This document shows, one piece after another, positions 25,342 through 33,376 of a stretch of DNA of 64,000 nt. The DNA comes from Paenibacillus aestuarii. GTDB taxonomy: Bacteria; Bacillota; Bacilli; Paenibacillales; NBRC-103111. The notes under the pieces were generated by a model. It was not told the origin of the DNA, did not search any database, and saw nothing but the letters and a program-made list of their open reading frames with translations. The position numbers and the translations under genes were made by a program. Numbering within the stretch: position 1 is the stretch's first letter; each line of letters begins with the position of its first letter. The stretch covers positions 1 to 64,000 of the forward strand of contig NZ_JAQFVF010000001.1 in assembly GCF_027789125.1 (NCBI RefSeq), read 5' to 3'.

Positions 25342-26439
25342 TTAGTTCTTAAGCTTGGACTTGCGCATGACGCTAACCGCGAGGATCAGCAGCGGATAAA
25401 CCAAACCGGCCGTTAATGCGTAAGGAATATACGCTTTGGTATCGAAGCTCGACATATAAGCGACATTGGGATATACCACCAGCGAATAAATGACCAACAG
25501 CATGCCGGACGGCATGGCCAGTGAGCGGTAATCCCTGATATTCAATATTTGCGCTAAGCCCCTGACAAAGGCATAGAAGTAGAACGTCGTTTTGAAATAC
25601 ACGGTGAGAAACCACATGCCCGCAATCAGAATTTCAACCCGCTCCAGAAAATTGCCGATATTAATCTGTTTGGCCAATGAATAGCTAGGGAACATATGTC
25701 TTTCTGTCATATAAGGCCCCAGCACCGATACGCACAGAAAGGTGATAATAATAAAGCAGGCACCGCCGATGGCGGTAGCGATCAGGTAAGCCTTTTTCGC
25801 TAGATCCCTACGGTTGAGATGAGCTGGAAAGACCATGAAGAGCACAATAAAAGGAAGCGATGATGTTCCGACCACCGACATAGCCCCTTTGATCACCGGC
25901 TTGCTGCCAGCTGCCAGAACGGGCTGTATTTTGTCAAGGTGTGCTTGCGGCAGCAAACAGACGACTAAGATGACGAATAACAGAATGATCCAAGGAAAAA
26001 AAATCTCCGCTGTCCGAGCCAACGTCTCAATGCCAAGACGGACCCCCATGACAACCACGGTGGCAAAAATAATATTGACGGCCTGGATCGGCGTTTCCGG
26101 CATCACCTGTGTATTGACGAAGTTGCCCGTATAAAACAGAACAGTTGCCGCTCCGATAAATGCAAAGAAAATAAAAAGGAGGGAAATCACCTTTCCCAGC
26201 CATTTGCCAAACAAAGCTTCATTATATTCAACAAGCGTCAAATTCGGAAAATAGTTGCTAATGAAATTGTATAAGCAAACGAGCAGTACATTGAGACCGA
26301 CGCCGACGATCGCAGCGATCCAGGCGTCTTGTTTGGCATCGGCGGCAAGCCCCGAAGGGATGACCAGAATGGTCGTCCCGATTGTAAAAATCATGACGAG
26401 AACGGCGAACTGGTTCACGGATATCTTAACGTCTTTCAA
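25342..26439 (-). CDS. Spore germinant receptor subunit B (GerAB permease), second operon
   Basis: A 365-residue permease of the spore GerAB family with about ten membrane segments. The start is a TTG at 26439 preceded by GGAGGGATGACGC. It is the first gene of the operon, which therefore has the order B-A-C-D rather than the common A-B-C. Confidence 0.92.
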   Translation of the reverse strand: MKDVKISVNQFAVLVMIFTIGTTILVIPSGLAADAKQDAWIAAIVGVGLNVLLVCLYNFISNYFPNLTLVEYNEALFGKWLGKVISLLFIFFAFIGAATVLFYTGNFVNTQVMPETPIQAVNIIFATVVVMGVRLGIETLARTAEIFFPWIILLFVILVVCLLPQAHLDKIQPVLAAGSKPVIKGAMSVVGTSSLPFIVLFMVFPAHLNRRDLAKKAYLIATAIGGACFIIITFLCVSVLGPYMTERHMFPSYSLAKQINIGNFLERVEILIAGMWFLTVYFKTTFYFYAFVRGLAQILNIRDYRSLAMPSGMLLVIYSLVVYPNVAYMSSFDTKAYIPYALTAGLVYPLLILAVSVMRKSKLKN

Positions 26440-26474
26440 GCGTCATCCCTCCGCTCCACGATTCCATCTAGGGA

Positions 26475-26503
26475 TATTATTCCCAATTTCGCCTAAATCA
26501 TGA
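26475..26503 (-). promoter_or_regulatory. Sigma-G-like promoter of the second ger operon
   Basis: On the minus strand, TCATG (26503-26499) and AATAATA (26481-26475) with a 17-base spacer are close to the sigma-G consensus, with one mismatch in each box. It lies 36 bases before the TTG start of the B subunit. Confidence 0.35.
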
Positions 26504-26513
26504 GCACAAAACA

Positions 26514-26541
26514 AATAACCCCGCCGCAACGGCAGGGTCTC
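26514..26541 (-). terminator. Terminator of the small CxxC gene
   Basis: An 8-bp GC-rich stem (26519-26526 with 26530-26537) with a three-base loop is followed on the minus strand by TTATTTGTTTT. It begins just after the stop of the 55-residue gene. Confidence 0.65.
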
Positions 26542-26543
26542 TA

Positions 26544-26711
26544 TTATTTTTCATTTTTAATAGCCGATATATACTTATTGCATACGCCAACATTAAACAA
26601 AATCGAGTTGACATAATGGAAACCGGATAAAAAAACTTTTTCCTTCACCGAATAGCTTCTCGTGTGCAACTTTTCGCATTGAATGCAGTAATAACTATTC
26701 ATTATCGACAT
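26544..26711 (-). CDS. Small cysteine-containing protein, unknown function
   Basis: A predicted 55-residue protein with C9-x2-C12, H16, H32 and C44. It looks like a small metal-binding or redox-type peptide, but no family is recognised. The ATG at 26711 is chosen because GGGAGG lies seven bases upstream. A TATAAT-like -10 (near 26733-26738) precedes it, and a terminator follows the stop. These signals argue for a real gene although the coding sequence is short. It lies between the second ger operon and a sporulation-type kinase, so a sporulation role is possible. Confidence 0.5.
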   Translation of the reverse strand: MSIMNSYYCIQCEKLHTRSYSVKEKVFLSGFHYVNSILFNVGVCNKYISAIKNEK

Positions 26712-26810
26712 AAATCGACCTCCCACATCTAATTATATCCGCTTTCTAGGGGAATTTTGGGAGTATTAAGCGAATTTTATCGATTCTTTATCATAATTTG
26801 ATGTTCACCT

Positions 26811-26890
26811 TGTCGAACTGGCAATAAAAACCTATAAGCTTTTGGAAGCGAAAATGATATAATCTACACGCACTATTAAGCTTATAAGCT
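26811..26890 (+). promoter_or_regulatory. Spo0A-box-like site and upstream region of the kinase
   Basis: TGTCGAA at 26811-26817 matches the Spo0A box core. A TATAAT follows near 26856-26861, and a 12-bp palindrome AGCTTATAAGCT lies at 26879-26890. This suggests Spo0A-dependent control of the downstream kinase, but a single 7-base match can arise by chance. Confidence 0.4.
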
Positions 26891-26936
26891 ACATATATAT
26901 GCTATCAAATCTAACACGCCAAAGGGATTAAGAGAG

Positions 26937-28577
26937 ATGCCAACCAGCTCAAAAGCTCAACGATCAGATTCCGCTTTGAAAATTACGCTTGTCTACGTGT
27001 TCATCGGCAGTATCTGGGTCATCCTGTCCGATTCACTCATCGACTACCTGCAGATGTCGGCCGGGCTGACCATCAATTCATCTAAAGGGCTATTCTATAT
27101 TGCCATCACAGCCCTCATTCTTTACTTTTGGGTCAAACGGTTGAAAAAGGCGTTAACTGAAAGCGAAGAACGCTACCGGGTCATCGTGGAACACTCACCG
27201 GAGCCGATCGCCGTGCACTGTGAGGGTAAGATTGTGTTCATCAACCCGGCTGGAGCGATCATATTTGGCGCCAAGAGCCCGGATCAACTCATTGGCCTGC
27301 CTCTCTCTAGATTTATCCATCCCGATTATAAAGAGATTGTGCAAGAGCGAATCCGGCAAGCGCTAGTGGATAATGAAGCGACCGTACCGATCGAAGAGAA
27401 AGTATTCCGCTTGGACGGCACGACATTTGATGTCGAGATCAGAAGTGTGCCCATCACCTATCTGGGAAAACCGGCCGTGCAGCTATTGTGCCGGGATATC
27501 ACTGAGCGCAAGCGGACACAGCGCAAGCTGGAAGAAAAAGAGCAGGGCTACAAGTCGCTTGTCGCACATAATCCGGATGCTATTTTTACGCTCGACTTCA
27601 ACGGACGCATGATCGATATGAATTCAGCGACCGAGAAAATCATGGGCTACCGGCAGGACGAACTGCTGCATCAATCGTTCTTTCAGCATATGATACCTGT
27701 GGATCAGGAAGCGGCGTTTCAACTGTATGAACGATCCGTTAACGGCGAATCGAACAGCATCGAAACCGCGATTACCCACAAAGATGGCAAAAGCGTGGAT
27801 TTGAACTTAAAATGGGTGCCCATCATCGTCAATGATAAAGTGGATGGCGTGTATGGCATCGCCAAAGATATTACAGAGCGTAAACGGACGGAAGAGCTGT
27901 TAATCAAATCCGAAAAGCTTTCTGTCGTCGGGCAGCTCGCAGCCGGTGTGGCGCATGAAATTCGCAATCCCCTGACTTCTTTGCGCGGTTTTGTGCAATT
28001 ATTACAAATGAAGACGACGCAATTTGAAGATTATTTCCAAATTATGCTAAGTGAGTTGGACCGCATTAATGACATCGTGAGTGAATTTATGGTCATTGCC
28101 AAGCCGCAGGCCGTGAAGTTCGAAATGAAGGATATTCACAAAATCGTTCATGACGTCATCTCGCTGCTGGAAACGCAAGCGATACTTAGCAATATCCAAA
28201 TTCATACTGAATTTGCGCAGGACCTTCCTTTTGTGAAATGTCAAGAAAACCAATTGAAACAGGTCTTTATTAATGTGCTTAAAAATGCCATGGAATCGAT
28301 GCCGGGCGGCGGGCACATCTTGATCCAGATGATGGCGGTCGACGGCAACCTTGCCATTCGTTTTATCGACGAAGGCTGCGGCATCTCGGAAGAACGCATC
28401 GCAATGCTGGGTGAGCCCTTCTACACGACCAAAGAGAAAGGCACGGGGCTTGGCTTAATGGTCTGTCATAAAATTATGGAGGCGCATCGCGGTAGCCTGC
28501 GGATTCATAGCCAACTGGAACAAGGAACCACGGTTGAACTCACACTGCCTCTGCAGTCCGCGCTCGACAAACTGTAG
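26937..28577 (+). CDS. PAS-PAS sensor histidine kinase, sporulation-kinase type
   Basis: A 546-residue membrane kinase. Two hydrophobic segments (about 14-32 and 47-61) are followed by PAS domain 1 (about 75-190, with its PAC end QLLCRDITERKRTQ), PAS domain 2 (about 200-320, ending GIAKDITERKRTEE), a HisKA domain with phospho-accepting His in GVAHEIRNPLTSLRGF, and an HATPase domain (N-box NVLKNAMESMPGG, G-boxes DEGCGIS and KGTGLGL). No receiver domain or adjacent response regulator is present. This orphan layout is that of Bacillus KinA/KinE-type kinases that feed the Spo0F-Spo0A phosphorelay. Confidence 0.88.
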   Translation: MPTSSKAQRSDSALKITLVYVFIGSIWVILSDSLIDYLQMSAGLTINSSKGLFYIAITALILYFWVKRLKKALTESEERYRVIVEHSPEPIAVHCEGKIVFINPAGAIIFGAKSPDQLIGLPLSRFIHPDYKEIVQERIRQALVDNEATVPIEEKVFRLDGTTFDVEIRSVPITYLGKPAVQLLCRDITERKRTQRKLEEKEQGYKSLVAHNPDAIFTLDFNGRMIDMNSATEKIMGYRQDELLHQSFFQHMIPVDQEAAFQLYERSVNGESNSIETAITHKDGKSVDLNLKWVPIIVNDKVDGVYGIAKDITERKRTEELLIKSEKLSVVGQLAAGVAHEIRNPLTSLRGFVQLLQMKTTQFEDYFQIMLSELDRINDIVSEFMVIAKPQAVKFEMKDIHKIVHDVISLLETQAILSNIQIHTEFAQDLPFVKCQENQLKQVFINVLKNAMESMPGGGHILIQMMAVDGNLAIRFIDEGCGISEERIAMLGEPFYTTKEKGTGLGLMVCHKIMEAHRGSLRIHSQLEQGTTVELTLPLQSALDKL

Positions 28578-28590
28578 ATCATCATACCAC

Positions 28591-28641
28591 AAACCGGTAT
28601 CATCCTTCCGCTAGCGCGGAAAGTGTTGATGCCGGTTTTGT
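28591..28641 (+). terminator. Terminator of the kinase gene
   Basis: AAACCGGTATCA (28591-28602) pairs with TGATGCCGGTTT (28627-28638), with an inner TTCCGC/GCGGAA hairpin, and ends in TTTTGTTTT. Confidence 0.7.
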
Positions 28642-28705
28642 TTTACTATTTCAGAACCCCCGTTGTAGTGATATGCACCTGAACATTAGGATGGATGCGG
28701 ACGCC

Positions 28706-28723
28706 AAAACCGAACTACAGCAT
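28706..28723. repeat. Copy of the right-arm REP-like sequence
   Basis: AAAACCGAACTACAGCAT differs by one base from positions 70-87 at the start of the window. The rest of 28642-28953 holds no gene I can support; a 28-codon frame at 28853-28939 is discussed as rejected. Confidence 0.4.
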
Positions 28724-28953
28724 TTTTTGACGCACACTCCTTATCGAATCCCCTTAGAGTCTTGGGCGAAACAATACCCATCTGTCAAAAGATGAAAATC
28801 ATGATTGACGATCGTTTAACTGCCGCTTACCATGGAGGATGCAGAACAATAAATGGGAGAAAAACAATTCACTCAAGACGATTTTCAAATAAATTGGACA
28901 AGTATGCAACCCCACACCCGGCTTAATAACTTATATTGAAAGGAGCAACACAA

Positions 28954-29424
28954 TTGAATAAGACAGCAATTGTAAGCGAGAAATTAAAGATTGCACAATG
29001 GGCGCAATCCTTATGCACGCTTAGCGATGAGCGATGGTTTCAAGCTTTTTATGAAGGCTCTTGGGGTACGGCGGATGTGATCGCTCATTTCATAGTCTGG
29101 GACCGGTTTATGATGGAGCAGCGGATCGCCTATCTATTGAGAGATGAACTCCTTCCACAACACCCCATCGATGTGCAAACAATGAATCAACAAGCCTCAC
29201 AATATGCGCGCTCCGGAATTTCGAAGGGAGATTTGATTGAAACGTTCCTATCGATTCGCCAGGCGTTAGTCTCTCAAATTGAAGCGGTCCCGGATGAGAA
29301 ATTCCCTCTCCCCCTCCCTGGTAAACCATCACTAACACTCGCAGCCTATTTGGAGAGTATGATTCAGCATGATCTCAAACATCAGGAGCAGATTGATCAG
29401 TTCTTGCAGATGAGCAAGGACTAG
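28954..29424 (+). CDS. DinB/DfsB-like four-helix protein
   Basis: A 156-residue protein of the DinB-like (ClbS/DfsB, DUF1706) group, which form metal-binding four-helix bundles; some members are thiol-dependent transferases or act on reactive small molecules. The stretch WGTADVIAHFIVWDRFM carries one likely metal His, and HDLKHQEQIDQF at the C terminus supplies others. The start is assigned to TTG at 28954 (MNKTAIV...) because AAAGGAG lies eight bases before it; the upstream TTG at 28936 lacks a ribosome site. Function is not known. Confidence 0.75.
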   Translation: MNKTAIVSEKLKIAQWAQSLCTLSDERWFQAFYEGSWGTADVIAHFIVWDRFMMEQRIAYLLRDELLPQHPIDVQTMNQQASQYARSGISKGDLIETFLSIRQALVSQIEAVPDEKFPLPLPGKPSLTLAAYLESMIQHDLKHQEQIDQFLQMSKD

Positions 29425-29486
29425 CTTACAAACATCCCAGCCCAGTCCAACCAAACCAAGGCTAAAGACTTTGCAACACGCAAAAA

Positions 29487-29512
29487 AAAGGAAGCCCTAA
29501 GGCTTCCTTTTT
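29487..29512. terminator. Bidirectional terminator between DinB and the drug exporter
   Basis: Perfect AAAGGAAGCC/GGCTTCCTTT stem (29487-29496, 29501-29510) with a four-base loop, flanked by A and T runs on both sides. Confidence 0.9.
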
Positions 29513-29517
29513 GATCT

Positions 29518-30951
29518 TTAATGCATGGAGTTCATTGCTGCATGTTTCACAACGACACGGCGGATGAAGAACGCCATCGCCAGGCCGATCAGGGTGACGA
29601 TCATCGCAAACAGGAACACATTTTGCGAGCCCAACGTCATCGCCTGAGCGACTTCGTTCACCGCATTCGGCGCCGCGGATTTGTGCAAGTAGTTCTCCAT
29701 GCCGCTGGTCAGAATGCTGATCGCAAGCGCCGTACCGATGGCTCCGGCGACCTGCTGCAGCGTATTCATAACCGCCGTACCGTGCGGATAAAGCTCCGGC
29801 GGCAGCTGGTTCAATCCATTCGTCTGCGACGGCATCCAAACCATCGAGATACCGATCATCAGGCCGATGTGCAAGGTAACGATGAAGGCAATCGAGGATG
29901 CTTGTGTAATGCCGGAGAAAAACCATAATGTTGCCGCTACGATCGCGAGGCCGGGAATCACAAGCCACTTCGGACCATACTTGTCAAACAACCGTCCCAT
30001 GCGCGGAGACAGAATACCGTTCAGCGCGCTGCCCGGCAGGAGCATAAGTCCAGCGGAGAACGCGGACAGCTTCATGCCGTTCTGCAAATACATAGGCAGG
30101 ATAATCATGCTGGATAAGATGATCATCATACACGAGAGAACCATGAGCAATCCTACGATGAACATCGGATACTTGAAGACGCGAAGATTCATCATCGGTT
30201 CTTTCATAAAAATTTGGCGCAGTGCAAACAGCACAAGGGTAACCAGGCCGATCGCGATAGAGGTGATCACGACCGCACTGGTCCAGCCTCCCGCGCTTTC
30301 TCCTGCCTTACTGAAGCCGAATACGACACCGCCGAAGCCAATTGTTGACAGCACAACAGACAGCACATCGATCCGCGGCTTCGTAACTTCCGTCACATTT
30401 TCCAAATTCTTAAGTCCAACAAGTAATCCTATAACAAGAAACGGCAGGGAAAGCCAGAAAATGTAGTGCCACGTGAAATATTCGATCAATAGCCCAGCGA
30501 CAGTCGGTCCCGTTGCCGGTGCAAACATGATAACCAGACCTACAAAGCCCATCGCCGCTCCACGTTTCTCAGGTGGATAGACAACGAGGATCGTATTGAA
30601 CATGAGCGGAATCAATAGCCCCATGCCCACCGCCTGCAGAACTCGTGCTGCCATCAGCATTTCAAAATTGAGCGCGAGAGCTGCAATCAGTGTACCAGCA
30701 ATCGAGCTCGCTAGCGAGAATATAAACAGCTGTCTCGTGGTGAACCATTGAAGCAGAAGCCCTGTCATTGGCATCAAAACGCCTAGCGTGAGCAAGAACC
30801 CTGTCGTTAGCCACTGCGCTGTAGCAGCCGAAATGTGAAACACGTCCATTAAATTGCTGATCGCAATGTTGAGCGCCGTTTCGCTGAACATCCCGATAAA
30901 GCCGCAGATCAGCAGCGACGCCATAATAGCCCGCGTATTGTATTGCTTCAT
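29518..30951 (-). CDS. Multidrug MFS transporter, DHA2 (EmrB/QacA, LmrB-like)
   Basis: A 477-residue exporter with about fourteen membrane segments, typical of the DHA2 drug:proton antiporters. Family motifs include FMAPATGPTVAGLL (motif C equivalent) near residue 125-145. The ATG at 30951 (MKQYNTRAIMASLL) is preferred over an extended reading to 31026, which would cover the promoter. A promoter with a palindromic operator lies upstream. Drugs exported by relatives include lincosamides and quaternary compounds; the actual substrate here is unknown. No adjacent regulator is seen. Confidence 0.85.
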   Translation of the reverse strand: MKQYNTRAIMASLLICGFIGMFSETALNIAISNLMDVFHISAATAQWLTTGFLLTLGVLMPMTGLLLQWFTTRQLFIFSLASSIAGTLIAALALNFEMLMAARVLQAVGMGLLIPLMFNTILVVYPPEKRGAAMGFVGLVIMFAPATGPTVAGLLIEYFTWHYIFWLSLPFLVIGLLVGLKNLENVTEVTKPRIDVLSVVLSTIGFGGVVFGFSKAGESAGGWTSAVVITSIAIGLVTLVLFALRQIFMKEPMMNLRVFKYPMFIVGLLMVLSCMMIILSSMIILPMYLQNGMKLSAFSAGLMLLPGSALNGILSPRMGRLFDKYGPKWLVIPGLAIVAATLWFFSGITQASSIAFIVTLHIGLMIGISMVWMPSQTNGLNQLPPELYPHGTAVMNTLQQVAGAIGTALAISILTSGMENYLHKSAAPNAVNEVAQAMTLGSQNVFLFAMIVTLIGLAMAFFIRRVVVKHAAMNSMH

Positions 30952-31021
30952 TATGAATTTCACTTCCCTCTCCCATGTAATCTCTCTCTTTATACGGACC
31001 TGATTCGATCCGCTATCTGTT

Positions 31022-31064
31022 ACCATAAAGTTTACAGCTTACAAAGTCAATACAAATATTTGTA
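31022..31064 (-). promoter_or_regulatory. Promoter and palindromic operator of the drug exporter
   Basis: On the minus strand, TTGACT (31050-31045) and TATGGT (31027-31022) have a 17-base spacer. The perfect 14-bp palindrome TACAAATATTTGTA (31051-31064) abuts the -35 box, consistent with a MarR- or TetR-type regulator encoded elsewhere. Confidence 0.6.
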
Positions 31065-31092
31065 AACCAAAGCATTGGGCCTCCCGGCTTCA

Positions 31093-31593
31093 TTAGAACA
31101 CCAGTTTCTGATCCAGCTCCTTCCACTGACGCAAGTGATGACGGAAATGCATGTCGACCAGATCATACCATTCCTTTGCATTCAGCCATCCAAAACCGCC
31201 ATGTTTCACTTTGTAATCAGCATGAATCTCGTCTACAAGAGGTGCCCATTCGTTCAGCCTCATCTCGACCTCGAATAGCCTGTTCAATAATGTTTGCTTG
31301 CTATCGGTATTGTTAGGCGGGCCATTGAGCTCGTCGGGCAGCTTAATCTTGATCGGCGGGAATCCTCCTTCTCGAAATAATTGCTCGCCGAATACTGTTT
31401 TCCCAAGCTCCTGCACGGAATGCGACCTGGCACAGTGCTCTACATTATCCAAATACTCATGGGCGACGAGAATCATATGATCATACATTTGACCAATCGA
31501 CCAGACTCCTTCAGCCGAAATAAATCTTAACTGTTCCAGAGAATAGTTCTGCAAGAAGCTTCTGTACGATCCAATCACATGCCTGTCGCTCAT
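31093..31593 (-). CDS. DinB-superfamily protein
   Basis: A 166-residue protein of the DinB-like superfamily. His residues in WSIGQMYDHMILVAHEYL and the C-terminal DLVDMHFRHHLRQWKEL form the expected metal-binding set. The ATG at 31593 has GGGAGAG six bases upstream; an earlier start at 31608 is possible. It begins 73 bases after the ABC-F stop codon, so it may be cotranscribed with it. Function is unknown. Confidence 0.75.
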   Translation of the reverse strand: MSDRHVIGSYRSFLQNYSLEQLRFISAEGVWSIGQMYDHMILVAHEYLDNVEHCARSHSVQELGKTVFGEQLFREGGFPPIKIKLPDELNGPPNNTDSKQTLLNRLFEVEMRLNEWAPLVDEIHADYKVKHGGFGWLNAKEWYDLVDMHFRHHLRQWKELDQKLVF

Positions 31594-31666
31594 TATCATC
31601 TCTCCCAAAGAAATATAATCAACAACCGATTCTCCACTCAGACGCCGCCGCGAACACCGCCATACT

Positions 31667-33145
31667 TTACAGCTCGATGACCTTTGTCGCTATGTTGTGG
31701 CCAAACTCACGATCATGCTCCACAAAAAGCATCGTTGGCGCGTACTCCAGCAGCAGCTCTTCGATTTGCATCCGGGAAATAATGTCGATGAAGTTGAGCG
31801 GTTCGTCCCAAATATACAGATGCGCTTTCTCGCAGAGGCTTTTGGCAATCAGCACCTTTTTCTTTTGCCCGCCGCTAAAAGATGCAATATCCTTCTCGAA
31901 TTGAATTCTGGAAAAGTCCAGCTTTCTTAAGATCGCTTTAAACAGACTCTCGTCAATCCCGTGATTGCGGGCATAGTCCGTTAGATTGCCCTGCAAATGC
32001 GAGGTATCTTGCGAAACGTAGGAGATCTTTAGCTGACTTCCTCTGCGGAGTGTGCCTGTGTAGTGGAGGTCTTGGCCACAGATCAGCTTGAGGATGCTTG
32101 ATTTCCCAGAGCCATTCTTGCCTGTTAGCGCCACTCGTTCACCTTGCTCAACCGTGAAACTAATGTCTGTAGCAGCTTTCTTCCCGCTGTAATCAACCGT
32201 TACATGTTCCAGCTCGACAAGCTGGTTCTTATGATAAGCTAGAGGCGATATTTTCAACTCCTCCGAGCTCTCCACATTGCGAAGCAGCTGCGACTTATCC
32301 TCGATCGCCGCTTGCTGCCTCTGCTCAATCGATTTCGAGCGCTTCATCATCTTGGCGGCCTTATGGCCGATGTAGCCTTTGTCTACCTTGGAGCCGGAGT
32401 TTCTGGTGCCATTCTTCGTTTTCTCGACTTCGTGCGACCAGTTGCTCGTTCGTTTCGCGGCTTCCGACAGCCGCTTGATATCTTTCCGCAGCTTTTCGTT
32501 CTCGGCCAGCTCATAGTGATCCTGCCTCTGCTTATTTTCCCACCAATCGGAGAAGTTGCCCTTCTGCACCTCAATGTTCGTTTTATTAATCGAAAGGATG
32601 TGATCTACACAGTTATCCAGAAAAGCCCGGTCATGAGAAACCAGAATAAATCCCCGCTTGGTGCTCAAATATTCGCTGACAAGCTGCCTTGCTTCCATAT
32701 CCAGATGATTGGTAGGCTCATCAATTAACAGGAAGCTGTGTTCCTTCAAAAATAAGGCGGCCAGCATCACTTTCGTCTGCTCCCCGTTAGACAAGGAGGA
32801 AAAGGGCCGATACAGCACATCATCCGCCACTTTCAGCAAAGAAAGTTCACGCATGATCTCCCATAATTGATAATCAGAATAAATATCGCTGATCACGTCG
32901 AGCGTATTCTTCTCCTTGTCCGCGACATGGAAAGGAAAATATTCAAAGCTTACATGAGCGGAGATGCTCCCGCTGTATTCATACTTGCCAAGCAATAAAT
33001 GAAGAAAAGTCGTCTTGCCTCTGCCGTTTCTTCCCGTAAAACCCAACTTCCAATCCGTATCCAATTGAAAGCTGACATTTTCAAAAATATTATCGTAACT
33101 TCCATCATAAGCAAAGGTCAAGTTGGTCACATTGATTAATGACAT
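31667..33145 (-). CDS. Lsa-like ABC-F ribosomal protection protein
   Basis: A 492-residue soluble ABC-F protein with two ATPase domains and no membrane segments. The first Walker A is GRNGRGKTT with signature LSNGEQTK; the second is GKNGSGKSS with signature FSGGQKKK. The linker between them (about 180-290) is rich in charge and corresponds to the interdomain arm that reaches into the ribosomal peptidyl-transferase centre. The N terminus (SLINVTNLTFAYDGSYDNIF) closely matches the Lsa group, which confers resistance to lincosamides, streptogramin A and pleuromutilins. Resistance in this strain is inferred from family. The leader upstream looks like an attenuator. Confidence 0.9.
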   Translation of the reverse strand: MSLINVTNLTFAYDGSYDNIFENVSFQLDTDWKLGFTGRNGRGKTTFLHLLLGKYEYSGSISAHVSFEYFPFHVADKEKNTLDVISDIYSDYQLWEIMRELSLLKVADDVLYRPFSSLSNGEQTKVMLAALFLKEHSFLLIDEPTNHLDMEARQLVSEYLSTKRGFILVSHDRAFLDNCVDHILSINKTNIEVQKGNFSDWWENKQRQDHYELAENEKLRKDIKRLSEAAKRTSNWSHEVEKTKNGTRNSGSKVDKGYIGHKAAKMMKRSKSIEQRQQAAIEDKSQLLRNVESSEELKISPLAYHKNQLVELEHVTVDYSGKKAATDISFTVEQGERVALTGKNGSGKSSILKLICGQDLHYTGTLRRGSQLKISYVSQDTSHLQGNLTDYARNHGIDESLFKAILRKLDFSRIQFEKDIASFSGGQKKKVLIAKSLCEKAHLYIWDEPLNFIDIISRMQIEELLLEYAPTMLFVEHDREFGHNIATKVIEL

Positions 33146-33170
33146 CGCTGAATCCCCTCCTGCTGCAAAA

Positions 33171-33193
33171 AATAAGGCTATGTCAACCTCATT
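33171..33193 (-). terminator. Leader terminator-like hairpin 2 before the ABC-F gene
   Basis: On the minus strand AATGAGG (33193-33187) pairs with CCTTATT (33177-33171), with one G-T pair, followed by TTTT and then the ribosome site of the ABC-F gene. The left arm can alternatively pair with 33296-33303 in the early leader. Confidence 0.5.
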
Positions 33194-33238
33194 AAATATA
33201 CTCGAAAACAGAACGAACTAAACGGTAAAAAATAATTA

Positions 33239-33253
33239 AGGATAAACTATCCT
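33239..33253 (-). terminator. Leader terminator-like hairpin 1 before the ABC-F gene
   Basis: AGGATA-GTT-TATCCT on the minus strand, followed by TAATTATTTTTT. The hairpin contains the stop codon of the small upstream ORF, so a ribosome ending there would disturb it. Confidence 0.55.
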
Positions 33254-33297
33254 GTCTGAGTAGTCGCAGGTGGGTCGGACTGAAGAGGCACATACAT
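33247..33297 (-). CDS. Candidate 16-codon leader peptide (uORF)
   Basis: ATG at 33297 opens a 16-residue peptide, MYVPLQSDPPATTQTG, ending in TAG inside hairpin 1. It contains a Pro-Pro pair and three Thr, features that can promote ribosome stalling with peptidyl-transferase drugs. There is no strong ribosome site, since the 5' leader would be only about 17 bases, so translation is uncertain. Confidence 0.35.
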   Translation of the reverse strand: MYVPLQSDPPATTQTG

Positions 33298-33320
33298 GAG
33301 GTTATGGAAGGTTTATCCTC

Positions 33321-33349
33321 ATTATAGAACAAATGTTCCCATCTTTCAA
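33321..33349 (-). promoter_or_regulatory. Sigma-A promoter of the ABC-F gene
   Basis: TTGAAA (33349-33344) and TATAAT (33326-33321), 17 bases apart, on the minus strand. The leader from the expected start near 33314 to the ABC-F start codon is about 170 bases. Confidence 0.75.
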
Positions 33350-33376
33350 GTGCTATCAACTTCAACGTCAGCCCTA

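Noticed and set aside
28853-28939. A 28-codon frame just before the DinB gene, preceded at a distance by GGAGG.
   Set aside because: The ribosome site is about 15 bases from the ATG, the peptide has no recognisable motif, and it ends where the DinB ribosome site starts. A leader peptide cannot be excluded but is not supported.
33311-33319. GTTTATCCT complement to the 3' arm of leader hairpin 1, at first sight an antiterminator.
   Set aside because: It mostly lies upstream of the expected transcription start (near 33314), so it would not be in the RNA; the 33296-33303 pairing was kept instead.
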